This document shows, one piece after another, positions 9,144 to 19,076 of a stretch of 36,974 bases of DNA; the first letter of the stretch is position 1; every line of letters starts with the position of its first letter. A program made the position numbers and the translations under genes. The DNA comes from Muribaculaceae bacterium (GTDB lineage Bacteria > Bacteroidota > Bacteroidia > Bacteroidales > Muribaculaceae): NCBI GenBank assembly GCA_022510445.1, contig JAFLTN010000010.1:1-36974 (forward strand). Direction: 5' to 3'. The notes beneath the pieces were generated by a model. That model was not told the origin of the DNA. It ran no database searches and was given only the letters and a program-made list of their open reading frames with translations.

Positions 9144-12100
9144 ATGGGAGTAGAGGACGAAAAGGAGAAAATAGGAACTCAGGCCAATCCAGAGGAAAGC
9201 AATAAAATTAAAAAGCACCTGATTCATCCAAAATGGCTCAGAATAGTGCTTAAATCCTTGATGTGGATTATTATAAGCGTGGTGTGCATCGCGATAATTG
9301 TCCCGGTCCTTTTATACATTCCCCCGGTCCAGACCTTTGTAAAGAACATCGCCCTCAATATGGTAGAAAAATCCACCGGCATGAAGATCGGTATTGATAA
9401 TTTCCGACTTAAATGGCCGCTTGACGTTGCTCTTGACGGAGTGACAGTGGTAGAGGCTACCGGTGACACCATGGTCTATGCAAAAGAAGTGATAGCTGAT
9501 GTTAAACTTGCTCCCCTCTTCAAACTTGATATAGATGTAAATGAGCTTATGCTGAAAGATGCAGGAATAAGAATCATGGCTCCGGATTCTTCAATGCTCC
9601 TGAAACTTAAGGCTTCACTTATAGATGTGGATGATAAAAGTTCAGTAGATATCAAGACCCTCGACATAAATCTTAATAAAATACTTGTAAAGGAGGGAGA
9701 CCTTTCCCTTTACATGGATGTCTGGAAGAAAAAACCGGCTCCTTCCGATTCTACTTCAGTGCCCCTTAAGATTTCAATCCATGAGGCAGATCTTCAGGAT
9801 TTCACTTTTGGCATGGGAATGCTCCCTACAATCGATACTCTTTCGCTTACCACCAAATCTGTGATTCTCAGAAATGGAATTGTTGATTTGTCTGCCAATA
9901 AAGTTACGGCTGATTATATAGGAACCTCCGATGGTTCAGTCATCTTTATCACGCCCACCCCTGAATATGTAGCAACTCATCCTTTACCCGTTGATTCCGT
10001 TTCAGTGGCCGGTGCACCAATGATAATCATGGGCGACACAATCAGTGTCAATTCCTTTAAAGCAGTCTATGCGGTAAAAAATGCGCGACCATTGCCGGGT
10101 TTCGATCCCTCTTTCATAGAAGTTGACAATGTTTTTATCAGGCTTGATAATTTCTATAATGAGGCATCAACAGTTAAACTTCCGATAACAAGGCTGGAAG
10201 CACATGAAAGGAGTGGCCTTACCGTCACAGAGGGGAAAGGATTGATTCAGATTGATTCAATCGGATTGTCATTAAAAGATGTTTCTATCCACACTCCGTT
10301 TTCAGAACTAAATGCATCAGCCTCGGTGCCTTTTGCAATGATGGAAATGAAGCCGTATGCTCCATTTGATGTAGATGCATCCGGAAGTGTCGGTTGGCCT
10401 GATATTGAATCATTTGTTCCCGATCTCAAATCTTACACCACTAAGCTGCCGGCAAGGTCTCCGCTTGATTTTAATATCAGGGCTGATGGAAGTCTTGCTG
10501 ATATTGATATACCGTCATTGGGAATCACAGTCCCTGAAGTCCTTTCTTTAAAAGCATCGGGTAATGCTTCAAATGTTTTGGACATTAAAAAATTAGATGC
10601 CTCTATCACATTTGACGGTTCAGTCACCGGTCCCAAGACAATTGATGCGCTTATAGGGATCAAAGATTTCAGATTGCCGGCTCTGAAACTGACAGGGAAA
10701 GCAATGGCAAAAAATGAAAATTACTCGGTTAATTTTGATCTTGAGACCACCCTGGGGTCGCTTGTGGCAAAGGGAGCCGTGGGATTAAACTCTGAGAAGT
10801 ATAAGGCATCTGTTTCCGTAAAAGACTTTAATGTTGCCGGTTTCATGCCTGAAATCGGAATCGGAAAGATCTCCGCTCAGTTAAAGGCTCAGGGAGCAGG
10901 TTTCAATCCCACCAAAGCAAACTCTGCAACTGATATCTCGCTTGATGTCAGTTCTATCGTATATAACGGCACTGTTCTCAGAGATATCGGGGCAGACATA
11001 ACATTGAATCATGGTAAATATGTTGCAAGTGTTACCTCTCCCAATGAAAAACTTGGGATTGACCTGAATGCTGAAGGAGTCGTGGCCCCTGATTTATACA
11101 CAATAGACCTGGATGGAAAAATAAAGAATATAGATCTGTTCTCACTTGGCCTCGCAGTTGAGGAAAGTTCTTTAAGCGGAGATATCCAGCTTGAAGGTAA
11201 TGCTTCTCCTGACAAGTGGCTTTATGAAGCTTCTTTATGTGTAAAAGACCTTCAATACAGATTAGGGAATTTGTCATATGATTTCCCCGATGATATTGAT
11301 CTATCGTTCAGAAGTGTTATAGATAAAGTATCGGCTGAACTGACGGCATCTCAAACAAAGATTGATTTTGTGAGCCAAACAGGCCTGAAGGAGCTTATAA
11401 ATTCTTTCACCATAGTGGGTGATTCTATAGGTAAACAAATAGCTGCAAGAAATCTGGATATTGAAAAGCTTCAAAAAGAACTTCCTCCTTTTGCATTGAA
11501 TATAGAGGCCTCGGGGAATGGGGCAATAGGTGATTTCCTCGGAGGATCGGGCCTTAGTGTAGACACGGTTTACGGACATATCACAAACGACTCGATTATC
11601 CATGCAAATCTGTCAGTCATAGAACTCGCGAACGCCTCAATGAGAGCTGACACACTTTCTCTGGGACTCAGTCAAAGAGGAGATTTTCTTGATTACCGAG
11701 TTCATATGGGCAACCGGCCTAACAATCCGATTGCAGATTTCGCAGATGTTAATATTAACGGTTATATTGGAGAAAACCGATTGATGTTAGGTCTCAGACA
11801 ACAAAACCAGAAAGGAGAAACCGGATACAGACTTGGTCTCACAACGGCTTTCGCCGATTCTTTGGTAACAGTGCACTTCACTCCATTGAAAGCAATGATC
11901 GGCTATATACCCTGGACCTTTAACGAGGATAATAGCGTGGAGGTTAATATTAAGAATTTCCGGGTTGATGCCAATCTTCTTGCAAAGAGTGCCAAAAGCC
12001 AGATTCTGCTTAGAACAGAAAAAGGAAAGGGGGGAAACGATGAGCTTCATATTGCTTTAGACAATATACATATTCAAGATTTCCTTAATCTTTCCGTATT

Positions 12101-14150
12101 CGCTCCTCCGATCACAGCTGCTTTGAATGTAGATCTCCGAGTGGGATATTATGACAGCTGGCTTTATGGAACGGGGAACGTAGGAGTCAAGGATTTTACC
12201 TACAATAAACTGAAAGTAGGTGATTTCGATCTCTCTCTGCGGGCCGGAAGAAATGATGATGGTTCAACAGGAGCCCGATTGGGATTGAAAATCAACGGAA
12301 AAGATGCAATGGCCGCAAATGCCCTTCTGGTTCCTGATTCATTAAAAAGGTTAGAAGTTAAATCCATGGGTCTTGAGCTGACTCATTTCCCACTTAGCAT
12401 CGCAAATCCTTTCCTCGGAAAAGATGTGGCCCAACTTTCAGGTTCCCTTATAGGCGATTTTTCATTGAAAGGAAGTTTTGAAGAACCAAAATTAAATGGG
12501 TATCTTTCTTGTGATTCCGTTGCAGTTTTCATTCCAATGATGGGATCTTCTGTGAAATTCAATAAAGATTCAGTTCTTGTTGCAGACAATATCATAGATT
12601 TCAATTCCTTTGATATATGGGGAGCCAACAAAAATCCAATAACGATAAATGGTACGGTTGATATAAATAATCTCAGGAGCGTCATATTTAATTTAGGATT
12701 GGATGCAAACAATTTCCAGCTTATGAATAATGATTCCAGAGCCAGGTCAGATCTCTACGGTAAGCTTTTCCTAAACCTGCATGCCACAGCGAGAGGGCCG
12801 ATGGAACATTTCAGCATAAATGCAAATATGAATCTTCTCTCGGCTACTGATATCACCTATTCGATCCCCCAGACAGCCGCTCAACTGACCACGCATAATA
12901 CCACCGGAATAGTAAGATTTGTAAATTTTGCCGACACTACTCATGTCACAAAAGAGGATTCTGTTAGTTCCGCTTTTGCCATGCGTATTGTTGTAGCGCT
13001 TAATCTGGAGCCTGGAATACAGGTGAATGTAATATATCCCGGATCAACCACTACGGGTAATGCACGGGTTGAATTATCACCCAGCGGAAGTCTGAATTAT
13101 TTCCAGAATTATATGGGAGATATGCGTCTGAACGGGCAGATTTATCTTGGAAACGGTTATGCGCGATATAGCATGCCTATTGTCGGTGACAAGAAATTTA
13201 ATTTCAATCAGGGAAGTTACGTGCAATGGAACGGAGAGCTTCTTAATCCTTCGTTCAATATTTCTGCCACCGACGATGTCAAGGCAAGCGTGATAGAAAA
13301 CGGAAATTCAAGAATAGTAAATTTCCTTGTGGAGGTTGATATCACTAATAATCTTCAAGCTCCCAAGATAGAGTTTAACCTTGACACTGATGATGACCTC
13401 ACTATCCGCAACGAACTCATGTCAATGACGGCCGACCAGAGGAGTATGGCTGCCCTGAATATGCTTCTTACCGGCCAATATACCGGGAACGGGATCAGAA
13501 CAGCAAGTAGTGATCTTTTGCAAGGTACCATGTATAATCTTCTTACATCACAGATAAACGGATGGCTTGCAAATAATGTACGGGGTGTCGACATTAGCTT
13601 AGGTGTGGATCAGTATGACCGCACTGTCAACGGAGAATCGAGCACCTCGACAAGTTACAGTTACACTCTATCGAAATCGCTGTTTAATAATAGGTTCAAG
13701 ATATCTGTAGGCGGAAATTATACCACGGATGCAAGTGCGGATGAGAATTTCTCCGAGAATCTGATTAATGACATCTCTTTCGAATATATCCTTAAACAGA
13801 CACAGAATGTCACAATGTTTGTGCGTCTTTTCCGTCACACGGGATACGAGAGTATTCTTGAAGGAGAGATAACCGAAACCGGTGTAGGCTTTACGTTGCG
13901 ACGCCGTCTGGCCACATTAAAAGACCTTTTTAAATGGGGATTGCCAAAATTTTTAAGATCTGATAGGGCACCTAACCAGGGATTCATGCCCCCTCAGTTT
14001 GGAGGGAGCACTCCTATCATGAACCCATCCGCTTTGAATTCAGCGAAACTACCGGCACGGTCAGATTCTATAGAGAATAAACAGGATAGTGTGCCGGTTG
14101 GCCAGTTACCCACTCCAGAAACTAAGATCGAGCATAATGAAAAGGAATAA
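9144..14150 (+). CDS. tamB: Translocation and assembly module protein TamB
   Basis: This 1668-residue AsmA/DUF490-type protein has an N-terminal membrane anchor (about residues 33-58) after a short charged cytoplasmic segment. A very long periplasmic region of repeated beta-rich units follows, as expected for a hydrophobic groove that spans the envelope. The C-terminal TamB domain (about 1230-1590) includes the LTGQYTGNG and GVDISLGVDQYD stretches, and a short Pro-rich tail ends the protein. TamB works with a TamA/TamL barrel in outer-membrane protein insertion, and AsmA-like proteins are also linked to phospholipid transport. The gene overlaps tamL by 14 bases, which supports one complex. 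Confidence 0.92.
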   Translation: MGVEDEKEKIGTQANPEESNKIKKHLIHPKWLRIVLKSLMWIIISVVCIAIIVPVLLYIPPVQTFVKNIALNMVEKSTGMKIGIDNFRLKWPLDVALDGVTVVEATGDTMVYAKEVIADVKLAPLFKLDIDVNELMLKDAGIRIMAPDSSMLLKLKASLIDVDDKSSVDIKTLDINLNKILVKEGDLSLYMDVWKKKPAPSDSTSVPLKISIHEADLQDFTFGMGMLPTIDTLSLTTKSVILRNGIVDLSANKVTADYIGTSDGSVIFITPTPEYVATHPLPVDSVSVAGAPMIIMGDTISVNSFKAVYAVKNARPLPGFDPSFIEVDNVFIRLDNFYNEASTVKLPITRLEAHERSGLTVTEGKGLIQIDSIGLSLKDVSIHTPFSELNASASVPFAMMEMKPYAPFDVDASGSVGWPDIESFVPDLKSYTTKLPARSPLDFNIRADGSLADIDIPSLGITVPEVLSLKASGNASNVLDIKKLDASITFDGSVTGPKTIDALIGIKDFRLPALKLTGKAMAKNENYSVNFDLETTLGSLVAKGAVGLNSEKYKASVSVKDFNVAGFMPEIGIGKISAQLKAQGAGFNPTKANSATDISLDVSSIVYNGTVLRDIGADITLNHGKYVASVTSPNEKLGIDLNAEGVVAPDLYTIDLDGKIKNIDLFSLGLAVEESSLSGDIQLEGNASPDKWLYEASLCVKDLQYRLGNLSYDFPDDIDLSFRSVIDKVSAELTASQTKIDFVSQTGLKELINSFTIVGDSIGKQIAARNLDIEKLQKELPPFALNIEASGNGAIGDFLGGSGLSVDTVYGHITNDSIIHANLSVIELANASMRADTLSLGLSQRGDFLDYRVHMGNRPNNPIADFADVNINGYIGENRLMLGLRQQNQKGETGYRLGLTTAFADSLVTVHFTPLKAMIGYIPWTFNEDNSVEVNIKNFRVDANLLAKSAKSQILLRTEKGKGGNDELHIALDNIHIQDFLNLSVFAPPITAALNVDLRVGYYDSWLYGTGNVGVKDFTYNKLKVGDFDLSLRAGRNDDGSTGARLGLKINGKDAMAANALLVPDSLKRLEVKSMGLELTHFPLSIANPFLGKDVAQLSGSLIGDFSLKGSFEEPKLNGYLSCDSVAVFIPMMGSSVKFNKDSVLVADNIIDFNSFDIWGANKNPITINGTVDINNLRSVIFNLGLDANNFQLMNNDSRARSDLYGKLFLNLHATARGPMEHFSINANMNLLSATDITYSIPQTAAQLTTHNTTGIVRFVNFADTTHVTKEDSVSSAFAMRIVVALNLEPGIQVNVIYPGSTTTGNARVELSPSGSLNYFQNYMGDMRLNGQIYLGNGYARYSMPIVGDKKFNFNQGSYVQWNGELLNPSFNISATDDVKASVIENGNSRIVNFLVEVDITNNLQAPKIEFNLDTDDDLTIRNELMSMTADQRSMAALNMLLTGQYTGNGIRTASSDLLQGTMYNLLTSQINGWLANNVRGVDISLGVDQYDRTVNGESSTSTSYSYTLSKSLFNNRFKISVGGNYTTDASADENFSENLINDISFEYILKQTQNVTMFVRLFRHTGYESILEGEITETGVGFTLRRRLATLKDLFKWGLPKFLRSDRAPNQGFMPPQFGGSTPIMNPSALNSAKLPARSDSIENKQDSVPVGQLPTPETKIEHNEKE

Positions 14151-16449
14151 GTTACATAGTCTGCGCCATTTTGCATTGATAGCTGCTATCTTAGTTCTGA
14201 TTGCATCTTGTTCCACGACGAGACGTCTGGGACCGGATGAAACCCGTTACACCGGAATGGGCAAATTCAACATTGTGGCCCCGGAAGGAAACAAGCTTCC
14301 ATCTGCCCTTGATGCTGAACTAAGGAAAACCGGTCAGGCTGATGCCAATAATTATATTTTTGCTCCCTTCATTAAAATCCCATTAGGATTGTGGGTCTAT
14401 AATAACTGGAATGATTCTTCCAAAGGATTGAAGGGATGGTTGTATAAGAAATTAGTCAAACAGCCGGTGCTTATTGACGAGGTTAAGCCTGAAATGAGGA
14501 CGAAGATAATGCAACAGCTCCTTGATGATAATGGCTATTTCGGATCCATAGTGTCTTATAACGTCGAGGAAAACAAACGTAACCCTAAAAAAGCAGCCAT
14601 AGGATATACAATCGATTTAAAGAAGCCCTATACAATCGACAGTATCATATACCTGAAAACAGACAATAAGATTAACAGATTCATAGATTCCGTTGCAAAA
14701 AGGAGTCCTTATTTACAGAAAGGAGAAGTATTCTGCGTTGATTCCCTCGATGCAGAAAGGGTGAGAATCGTTAATTCAATGAGAAATCACGGCTATTATT
14801 ATTTCCGTCCGGAATACATAGAGTTTTTAGCAGACTCACTTATAACACCGGGAAAAATAGCTATAATGCTCAACATCGTTGCCAATGTTCCCGAGATGGC
14901 AAAATTGCAATATCGAACCGGAAAAATTGAGACTACGATTTATCGGCAGACAGGTGTTAAGCCAGGCACGCCCGACACCACTATGACTTCTAAGGGAGAG
15001 CTTATAGTGATGGAGCCTGCCCGATTGAGGAAAAATCTTATTCCGAAGTGCATCACATTCCGGGAAGGTAAAATATTTTCTGTTAGGGATATGGATCGGA
15101 CTCAGACCAGGCTTTCGCGACTTGGCATCTTCGGTTCCATTCAGATTCAACCTGTGCCCGCAGATACCAATCCCTCGAACCCTCTGTTAGATATTTACAC
15201 GACAGCAAGGTTCCAAAGTCCGATGGAAGCGAGCATTGAGGTTAATGTCTCATCAAAATCCAACAGTTATTTAGGACCGGGTATTATATTAGGTTTGTCA
15301 AACAACAATATCTTCGGAGGAGGAGAACGGCTAAGCCTTCAACTTAATGCTGACTATGAGTGGCAAACCGGAAGGAACAGGAGTAATGTATTCAATAGCT
15401 ATGAATTCGGTATTAATGCCTCACTGGCGTTTCCCAGGCTCCTAGCTCCACCTCTGATTAAAAGAACTAACAGGGAGCTAAACTGGACCACAATTAATCT
15501 CGGGGCCAGTATCCTCAACCGGCCTAAATTCTTCAAACTTGCCGAATTTAATACGGGTATAACTTATGAATGGAGGGCATGGCGTCATGTTCTCAATCAG
15601 CTGACCTTGTTTAAGCTTACCTATAACAAGCTGATTTCGACTACTCATGACTTCGATTCCATAATGGCACAGAATCCGGCCGTCGCTCTTAGCTTTGAAA
15701 GTCAGTTTATACCCCAGATGTCGTATACCTATACTTACGACAAATTCTTTGAAAGGGAAAGAATAAACGGGATTAATATCCAGGCAACGGTCACTGAAGC
15801 AGGAAACATCTTCAATGGTCTATGGACTCTTTTCGGAGCTAAAGGACAAAGAACCCTTTTCGGCACCCCATTCTCACAGTTTATTAAGGGCCAACTTCAA
15901 GTGGTCTATTCAAGACGACTTATCCGTCACTCCGACCAATGGCTGGTGTCACGAGTACTGGTAGGGGCCGAACATGCTTACGGCAATTCAACTCAGGTGC
16001 CATATTCCGAACAGTTCTATATAGGAGGAGCCAACTCCATACGTGCGTTTACTGTCAGGGAACTGGGACCGGGTTCATACAGGGCTCCTGCATCAGAGAA
16101 AGACGGATACTTTGATCAGACCGGTACGTTTAAATTAGAACTGAACAGCGAATATAGGTTCCCGATTGTCAGCATACTGCATGGAGCGGTTTTTCTTGAT
16201 GCTGGTAATATCTGGCTACTTAAGAATGACCCGCTTCGTCCCGGAGGACTTCTGACAGCGCGTGATTTCTGGAAAGACATCGCTTTAGGTACCGGTGTTG
16301 GTCTTAGGGTCGATATAGGGGTGATGGTTCTCCGGGCAGATCTTGGCTACGGACTCCATGCACCTTACAGCACCGGGATAGACCGTTATTTCAACATCCG
16401 GTTTAAAGATGCTTTTGCTTTCCATCTTGCAATCGGTTATCCCTTCTAA
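14137..16449 (+). CDS. tamL: TamL, lipoprotein form of the TamA/BamA-family barrel
   Basis: This protein has 770 residues from the chosen ATG. Its signal sequence ends in a lipobox (LIASC, Cys25), which marks it as a lipoprotein. POTRA-like repeats occupy about residues 30-340. An Omp85 beta-barrel covers the rest, with the YIGGANSIRAF motif and a C-terminal barrel strand ending GYPF. A lipid anchor on a TamA-like Omp85 protein is the hallmark of TamL in Bacteroidetes, where it pairs with TamB. A longer reading from an ATG at 14089 would put 16 residues before the signal peptide, so I rejected it. The overlap with tamB suggests translational coupling. Confidence 0.9.
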   Translation: MKRNKLHSLRHFALIAAILVLIASCSTTRRLGPDETRYTGMGKFNIVAPEGNKLPSALDAELRKTGQADANNYIFAPFIKIPLGLWVYNNWNDSSKGLKGWLYKKLVKQPVLIDEVKPEMRTKIMQQLLDDNGYFGSIVSYNVEENKRNPKKAAIGYTIDLKKPYTIDSIIYLKTDNKINRFIDSVAKRSPYLQKGEVFCVDSLDAERVRIVNSMRNHGYYYFRPEYIEFLADSLITPGKIAIMLNIVANVPEMAKLQYRTGKIETTIYRQTGVKPGTPDTTMTSKGELIVMEPARLRKNLIPKCITFREGKIFSVRDMDRTQTRLSRLGIFGSIQIQPVPADTNPSNPLLDIYTTARFQSPMEASIEVNVSSKSNSYLGPGIILGLSNNNIFGGGERLSLQLNADYEWQTGRNRSNVFNSYEFGINASLAFPRLLAPPLIKRTNRELNWTTINLGASILNRPKFFKLAEFNTGITYEWRAWRHVLNQLTLFKLTYNKLISTTHDFDSIMAQNPAVALSFESQFIPQMSYTYTYDKFFERERINGINIQATVTEAGNIFNGLWTLFGAKGQRTLFGTPFSQFIKGQLQVVYSRRLIRHSDQWLVSRVLVGAEHAYGNSTQVPYSEQFYIGGANSIRAFTVRELGPGSYRAPASEKDGYFDQTGTFKLELNSEYRFPIVSILHGAVFLDAGNIWLLKNDPLRPGGLLTARDFWKDIALGTGVGLRVDIGVMVLRADLGYGLHAPYSTGIDRYFNIRFKDAFAFHLAIGYPF

Positions 16450-16464
16450 TATCCCTTTTACGAG

Positions 16465-16755
16465 ATGTCTTTCAGTTCCTATACATCATCGGAACGCCGT
16501 GGTATTCTGGCAGTGGCATTCGTCTCTTTGGTCATTATCGGCTTAGGCTTATTCTTTTCGATAAAGAATGACAGGCCCGAAAACATTGAAGAAGTAGGAG
16601 TTGTGGAAATGCCAGAATTGATTGACTCGGTCGCCAAGCAAAAAAACAAGGATCTGCCATCTCAGAGAAAAGGGAAACAGAGGGCATCAAAGCCAAAGAA
16701 ATCAAAACAAAAGAAAACCTACCGACGCAGAAACCCGTTGGATGAACCGGTTTAA
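16465..16755 (+). CDS. Unknown one-helix membrane protein, basic tail
   Basis: This 96-residue protein is not one I can name. The N-terminus SSYTSSERRGIL leads into a single hydrophobic helix (about residues 14-32). An acidic stretch follows (near 36-52), and then a strongly basic Lys/Arg/Gln tail (about 57-90). The SERRGIL-plus-helix start resembles the N-terminus of Bacteroidales helix-hairpin-helix (ComEA-like) membrane proteins, but no helix-hairpin-helix domain is present; this likeness is from memory and only suggestive. It begins 15 bases after tamL and ends 14 bases before the glycosyltransferase, so it is probably co-transcribed with both. Confidence 0.65.
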   Translation: MSFSSYTSSERRGILAVAFVSLVIIGLGLFFSIKNDRPENIEEVGVVEMPELIDSVAKQKNKDLPSQRKGKQRASKPKKSKQKKTYRRRNPLDEPV

Positions 16756-16769
16756 TCCCAATTATTTTT

Positions 16770-17585
16770 ATGCTTACATTAGATGTGGCAATTTCAACCC
16801 ATAAACGGGAAGGCCTTGAAAGAGCGGGTAGACTTCTGCTCCCACCGAGGAACAATGTCAGGTATGTGATTTCCGTGCAAAATCTGGACTCACAATTATT
16901 ACCTTCAACCCTTATTGACAGGGAGGATGTGAAAATTGTGGTTAACGATACAACAGGATTATCCAACAATAGGAATGTGGCCATTGATAATTGTAGCGGA
17001 GAGGTAATCCTCATAGCTGATGATGACGTGATCTACAATCCGAAAGGGCTTAATGACCTGATTAAAGTTTTCGAGGAACAACCTGGGTTAGACATGGCTC
17101 TTCTAAAGGTAAATATGGGAAACAGAAAGCTGTATCCTCATTCCGGGTGCAAACTAGCCATCCCTTTCCCGAAAAACTATTATATCAGCAGTGTCGAAAT
17201 AGCAATCAGGAGATCTTCATTGAACGACCTGAAGTTTTATCCGGAATTAGGGTTGGGTTCTCAGGAAATGCATGCCGGAGAGGAGGAGCTGTTTGTGATT
17301 TCGGCAGTCAAAAGAGGAATGGATTGTAGATTTTTTAATATAGAAATAGGGGATCATCCACATACAACCACCGGCTCTAAGATAACGCCGGAAGTCTTGC
17401 AAGCCCAGGGTTTTATAATTGCTGCTGTTTATCCTTATTCCTTTTTACCACGTCTAATTTTAAAAGCTTATAGAAACGGCAGACTATGCAAACAGAAATT
17501 TCTGCCATCATTCCGGTATTTATTAAAAGGTGCAATCAAACAGAAGAAAGATTTTTCCAAGATATCAAAATCTTATCGCTGGTGA
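16770..17585 (+). CDS. Family 2-like glycosyltransferase
   Basis: This 271-residue cytoplasmic protein has a GT-A-like fold pattern. An N-terminal beta strand (LDVAISTHKR) is followed by GLSNNRNVAID (about 63-73) and ADDDVIY with the metal/nucleotide-binding aspartates at 84-86. GEEELFVISAVKRG (near 170-185) probably supplies the acceptor-side acidic residues, and a basic C-terminus follows. There is no membrane segment. Sugar donor and acceptor cannot be told from sequence. It follows the small membrane protein by 14 bases and ends the tamB-tamL run, which suggests an envelope polysaccharide or glycolipid role, but this is inference. Confidence 0.8.
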   Translation: MLTLDVAISTHKREGLERAGRLLLPPRNNVRYVISVQNLDSQLLPSTLIDREDVKIVVNDTTGLSNNRNVAIDNCSGEVILIADDDVIYNPKGLNDLIKVFEEQPGLDMALLKVNMGNRKLYPHSGCKLAIPFPKNYYISSVEIAIRRSSLNDLKFYPELGLGSQEMHAGEEELFVISAVKRGMDCRFFNIEIGDHPHTTTGSKITPEVLQAQGFIIAAVYPYSFLPRLILKAYRNGRLCKQKFLPSFRYLLKGAIKQKKDFSKISKSYRW

Positions 17586-17716
17586 TTAACACACTACGTT
17601 AGAAATAGGAGGAGGCAGGTCTTTTATCAAAAATCAAGAAGCGAGCGTGAAATATCCGAGTTGGGAAATAGTTTTGATAGGATGAGTAAAATTTTAACTG
17701 AATTTTATCAAAAAAT

Positions 17717-17749
17717 TTTGTGGATGCATCAAAAAAATATGTAACTTTG
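17717..17749 (+). promoter_or_regulatory. tRNA-Pro promoter
   Basis: TTTG (17717-17720), 21 bases, then TAACTTTG (17742-17749) is a full Bacteroidota-type promoter. The tRNA begins 17 bases after the -7 box. Confidence 0.7.
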
Positions 17750-17765
17750 CACTCGCGAAAGCACT

Positions 17766-17839
17766 CGGGGTGTAGCACAGTTGGTTAGCGCGCTACGTTC
17801 GGGACGTAGAGGTCGGAAGTTCGAGTCTTCTCACCCCGA
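17766..17839 (+). tRNA. tRNA-Pro, anticodon CGG
   Basis: This 74-nucleotide cloverleaf has the 7-bp acceptor stem CGGGGTG/CACCCCG. C1-G72 and A73 are the prolyl identity elements in bacteria. The anticodon stem is CTACG/CGTAG around the loop TTCGGGA, so the anticodon is CGG and reads CCG. The T-arm is GGAAG-TTCGAGT-CTTCT. The D-stem has one A-C mismatch. No CCA is encoded. The next bases are T-rich (five T residues after a C). Confidence 0.95.
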
Positions 17840-17929
17840 CTTTTTAAAGGTGGATAAATTTGGCTGCTTGCAACCACTTGAAAAAATGCTAAAACTGCAC
17901 TAACCTATACATAGGGCGAAAATTTATGC

Positions 17930-17975
17930 AGGGCATTCTGTGGCAATAACAGTCATCGGATGCCCTCTTTCTTTA
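17930..17975 (+). terminator. Terminator-like hairpin after tRNA-Pro
   Basis: AGGGCAT (17930-17936) pairs with ATGCCCT (17960-17966), with an inner CTGT/ACAG stem; a pyrimidine-rich CTTTCTTTATT follows. It overlaps the longest possible start (ATG 17960) of the next gene, which argues for a later start there. The large loop lowers confidence. Confidence 0.5.
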
Positions 17976-17983
17976 TTGGTTGC

Positions 17984-19051
17984 ATGGAATTTAAGAATAT
18001 GATGAATCAACCGGAGCCGGAAAAGCTATCTGATTTTTCGCAACAAGAAATAAAAGTCTCCGTTGTGGTGGTCTGTTATAATCAGGAAGAGACCATTTCC
18101 CGGACTCTTGATTCAGTAATTTCCCAGAAAACAGATTTCCCTTTTGAGATTATTATCGGAGAGGATTTCTCTGCTGATTCCACACTGGCTATATGTGAAG
18201 AATACGCAAAAAAATATCCGGATCTTATCCGGCTTGTAAAAAGTGAGGCCAATAAGGGTTTAATCAACAATTATTATGATTGTGTCTTGTCCGCCAAAGG
18301 CAAATATATATCTGATCTGGGAGGAGATGATTTCTGGACAGATGAAAATAAACTGCAGATAGAAGCCGATACTCTCGACCGGTTTCCCGATGTAAGTCTG
18401 GTTCATACCGACTGGAGATATTTCGATGAATCGACAGGCCGGTTATATTCTCCGTGGGGAGGCGACGCATATCCCTATTTAGATAAATTCGCAGCCGAAT
18501 ATCCTCCATTTTTCCTATTGAAACATGTCAGTCCTGTGCCGGTGCATCTTTGCACTGCAATGTATCGTAAAGATGTGTTCATGGAACTTTATAATGAGGA
18601 TGAATTTCTCTTCCGGAACCGTGATTTCTTTGTGGAAGACCTGCAGCTGATAGTCATGTTAGCCACTCTGGGGCGTTTTATTTTTATCAATCGTCCCACC
18701 CTGGCTTATTCTCAAAATGTAAACAGCATAAGCTGTAATCGTGACTTGAAGAAGCAGTTTGATCTATATTTGGCCAGTATGAAACTGACAAGATACCTGG
18801 AATTGAAAATTGAGATGCCCCATGAAGAATTAATTCCGGTTTATCAGAGCTTTTCCCATTTTCTGGCAATGCAAGCGTTTAATTCCTTTGATCAGGGAAG
18901 AATGAGGAGTCTTCGGAAAGAGATTAAAAAATGGGAAGCCAAACCGCTCGGGAAAACAAGAATAATATTAGGTATTTCTTCGTTCAGACCTCTCTGGAAA
19001 GTGGCGTTGGGAGGATGGAAATTATATAGGAAATACCGACCAAAAAAATAG
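17984..19051 (+). CDS. Family 2 glycosyltransferase
   Basis: This cytoplasmic family 2 glycosyltransferase has the typical GT-A order: [20 protein letters not shown] near the N-terminus, then [12 protein letters not shown], and GGDDFW (about residues 113-118) as the nucleotide-sugar and metal site. The C-terminal part carries short basic and aromatic segments that could touch the membrane. Possible starts are ATG 17960, 17984, 17999 and 18002; I prefer 17984 or later because 17960 lies inside a hairpin. No other polysaccharide genes lie next to it, so the acceptor is unknown. It is followed by metK after 25 bases. Confidence 0.88.
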   Translation: MEFKNMMNQPEPEKLSDFSQQEIKVSVVVVCYNQEETISRTLDSVISQKTDFPFEIIIGEDFSADSTLAICEEYAKKYPDLIRLVKSEANKGLINNYYDCVLSAKGKYISDLGGDDFWTDENKLQIEADTLDRFPDVSLVHTDWRYFDESTGRLYSPWGGDAYPYLDKFAAEYPPFFLLKHVSPVPVHLCTAMYRKDVFMELYNEDEFLFRNRDFFVEDLQLIVMLATLGRFIFINRPTLAYSQNVNSISCNRDLKKQFDLYLASMKLTRYLELKIEMPHEELIPVYQSFSHFLAMQAFNSFDQGRMRSLRKEIKKWEAKPLGKTRIILGISSFRPLWKVALGGWKLYRKYRPKK

Positions 19052-19076
19052 AAAATTGATTAATACACCAAGGAAT

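Noticed and set aside
14089..14136. Upstream ATG that would extend tamL by 16 residues
   Set aside because: It would place extra residues before a good signal peptide and lipobox; the ATG at 14137 is better.
17960..17983. Longest ATG start for the second glycosyltransferase
   Set aside because: It lies in a hairpin arm and adds residues with no likeness to the family N-terminus.
19056..19076. TTG start for metK
   Set aside because: The family begins at MSYLFTSES (ATG 19077); the extra residues are not conserved.
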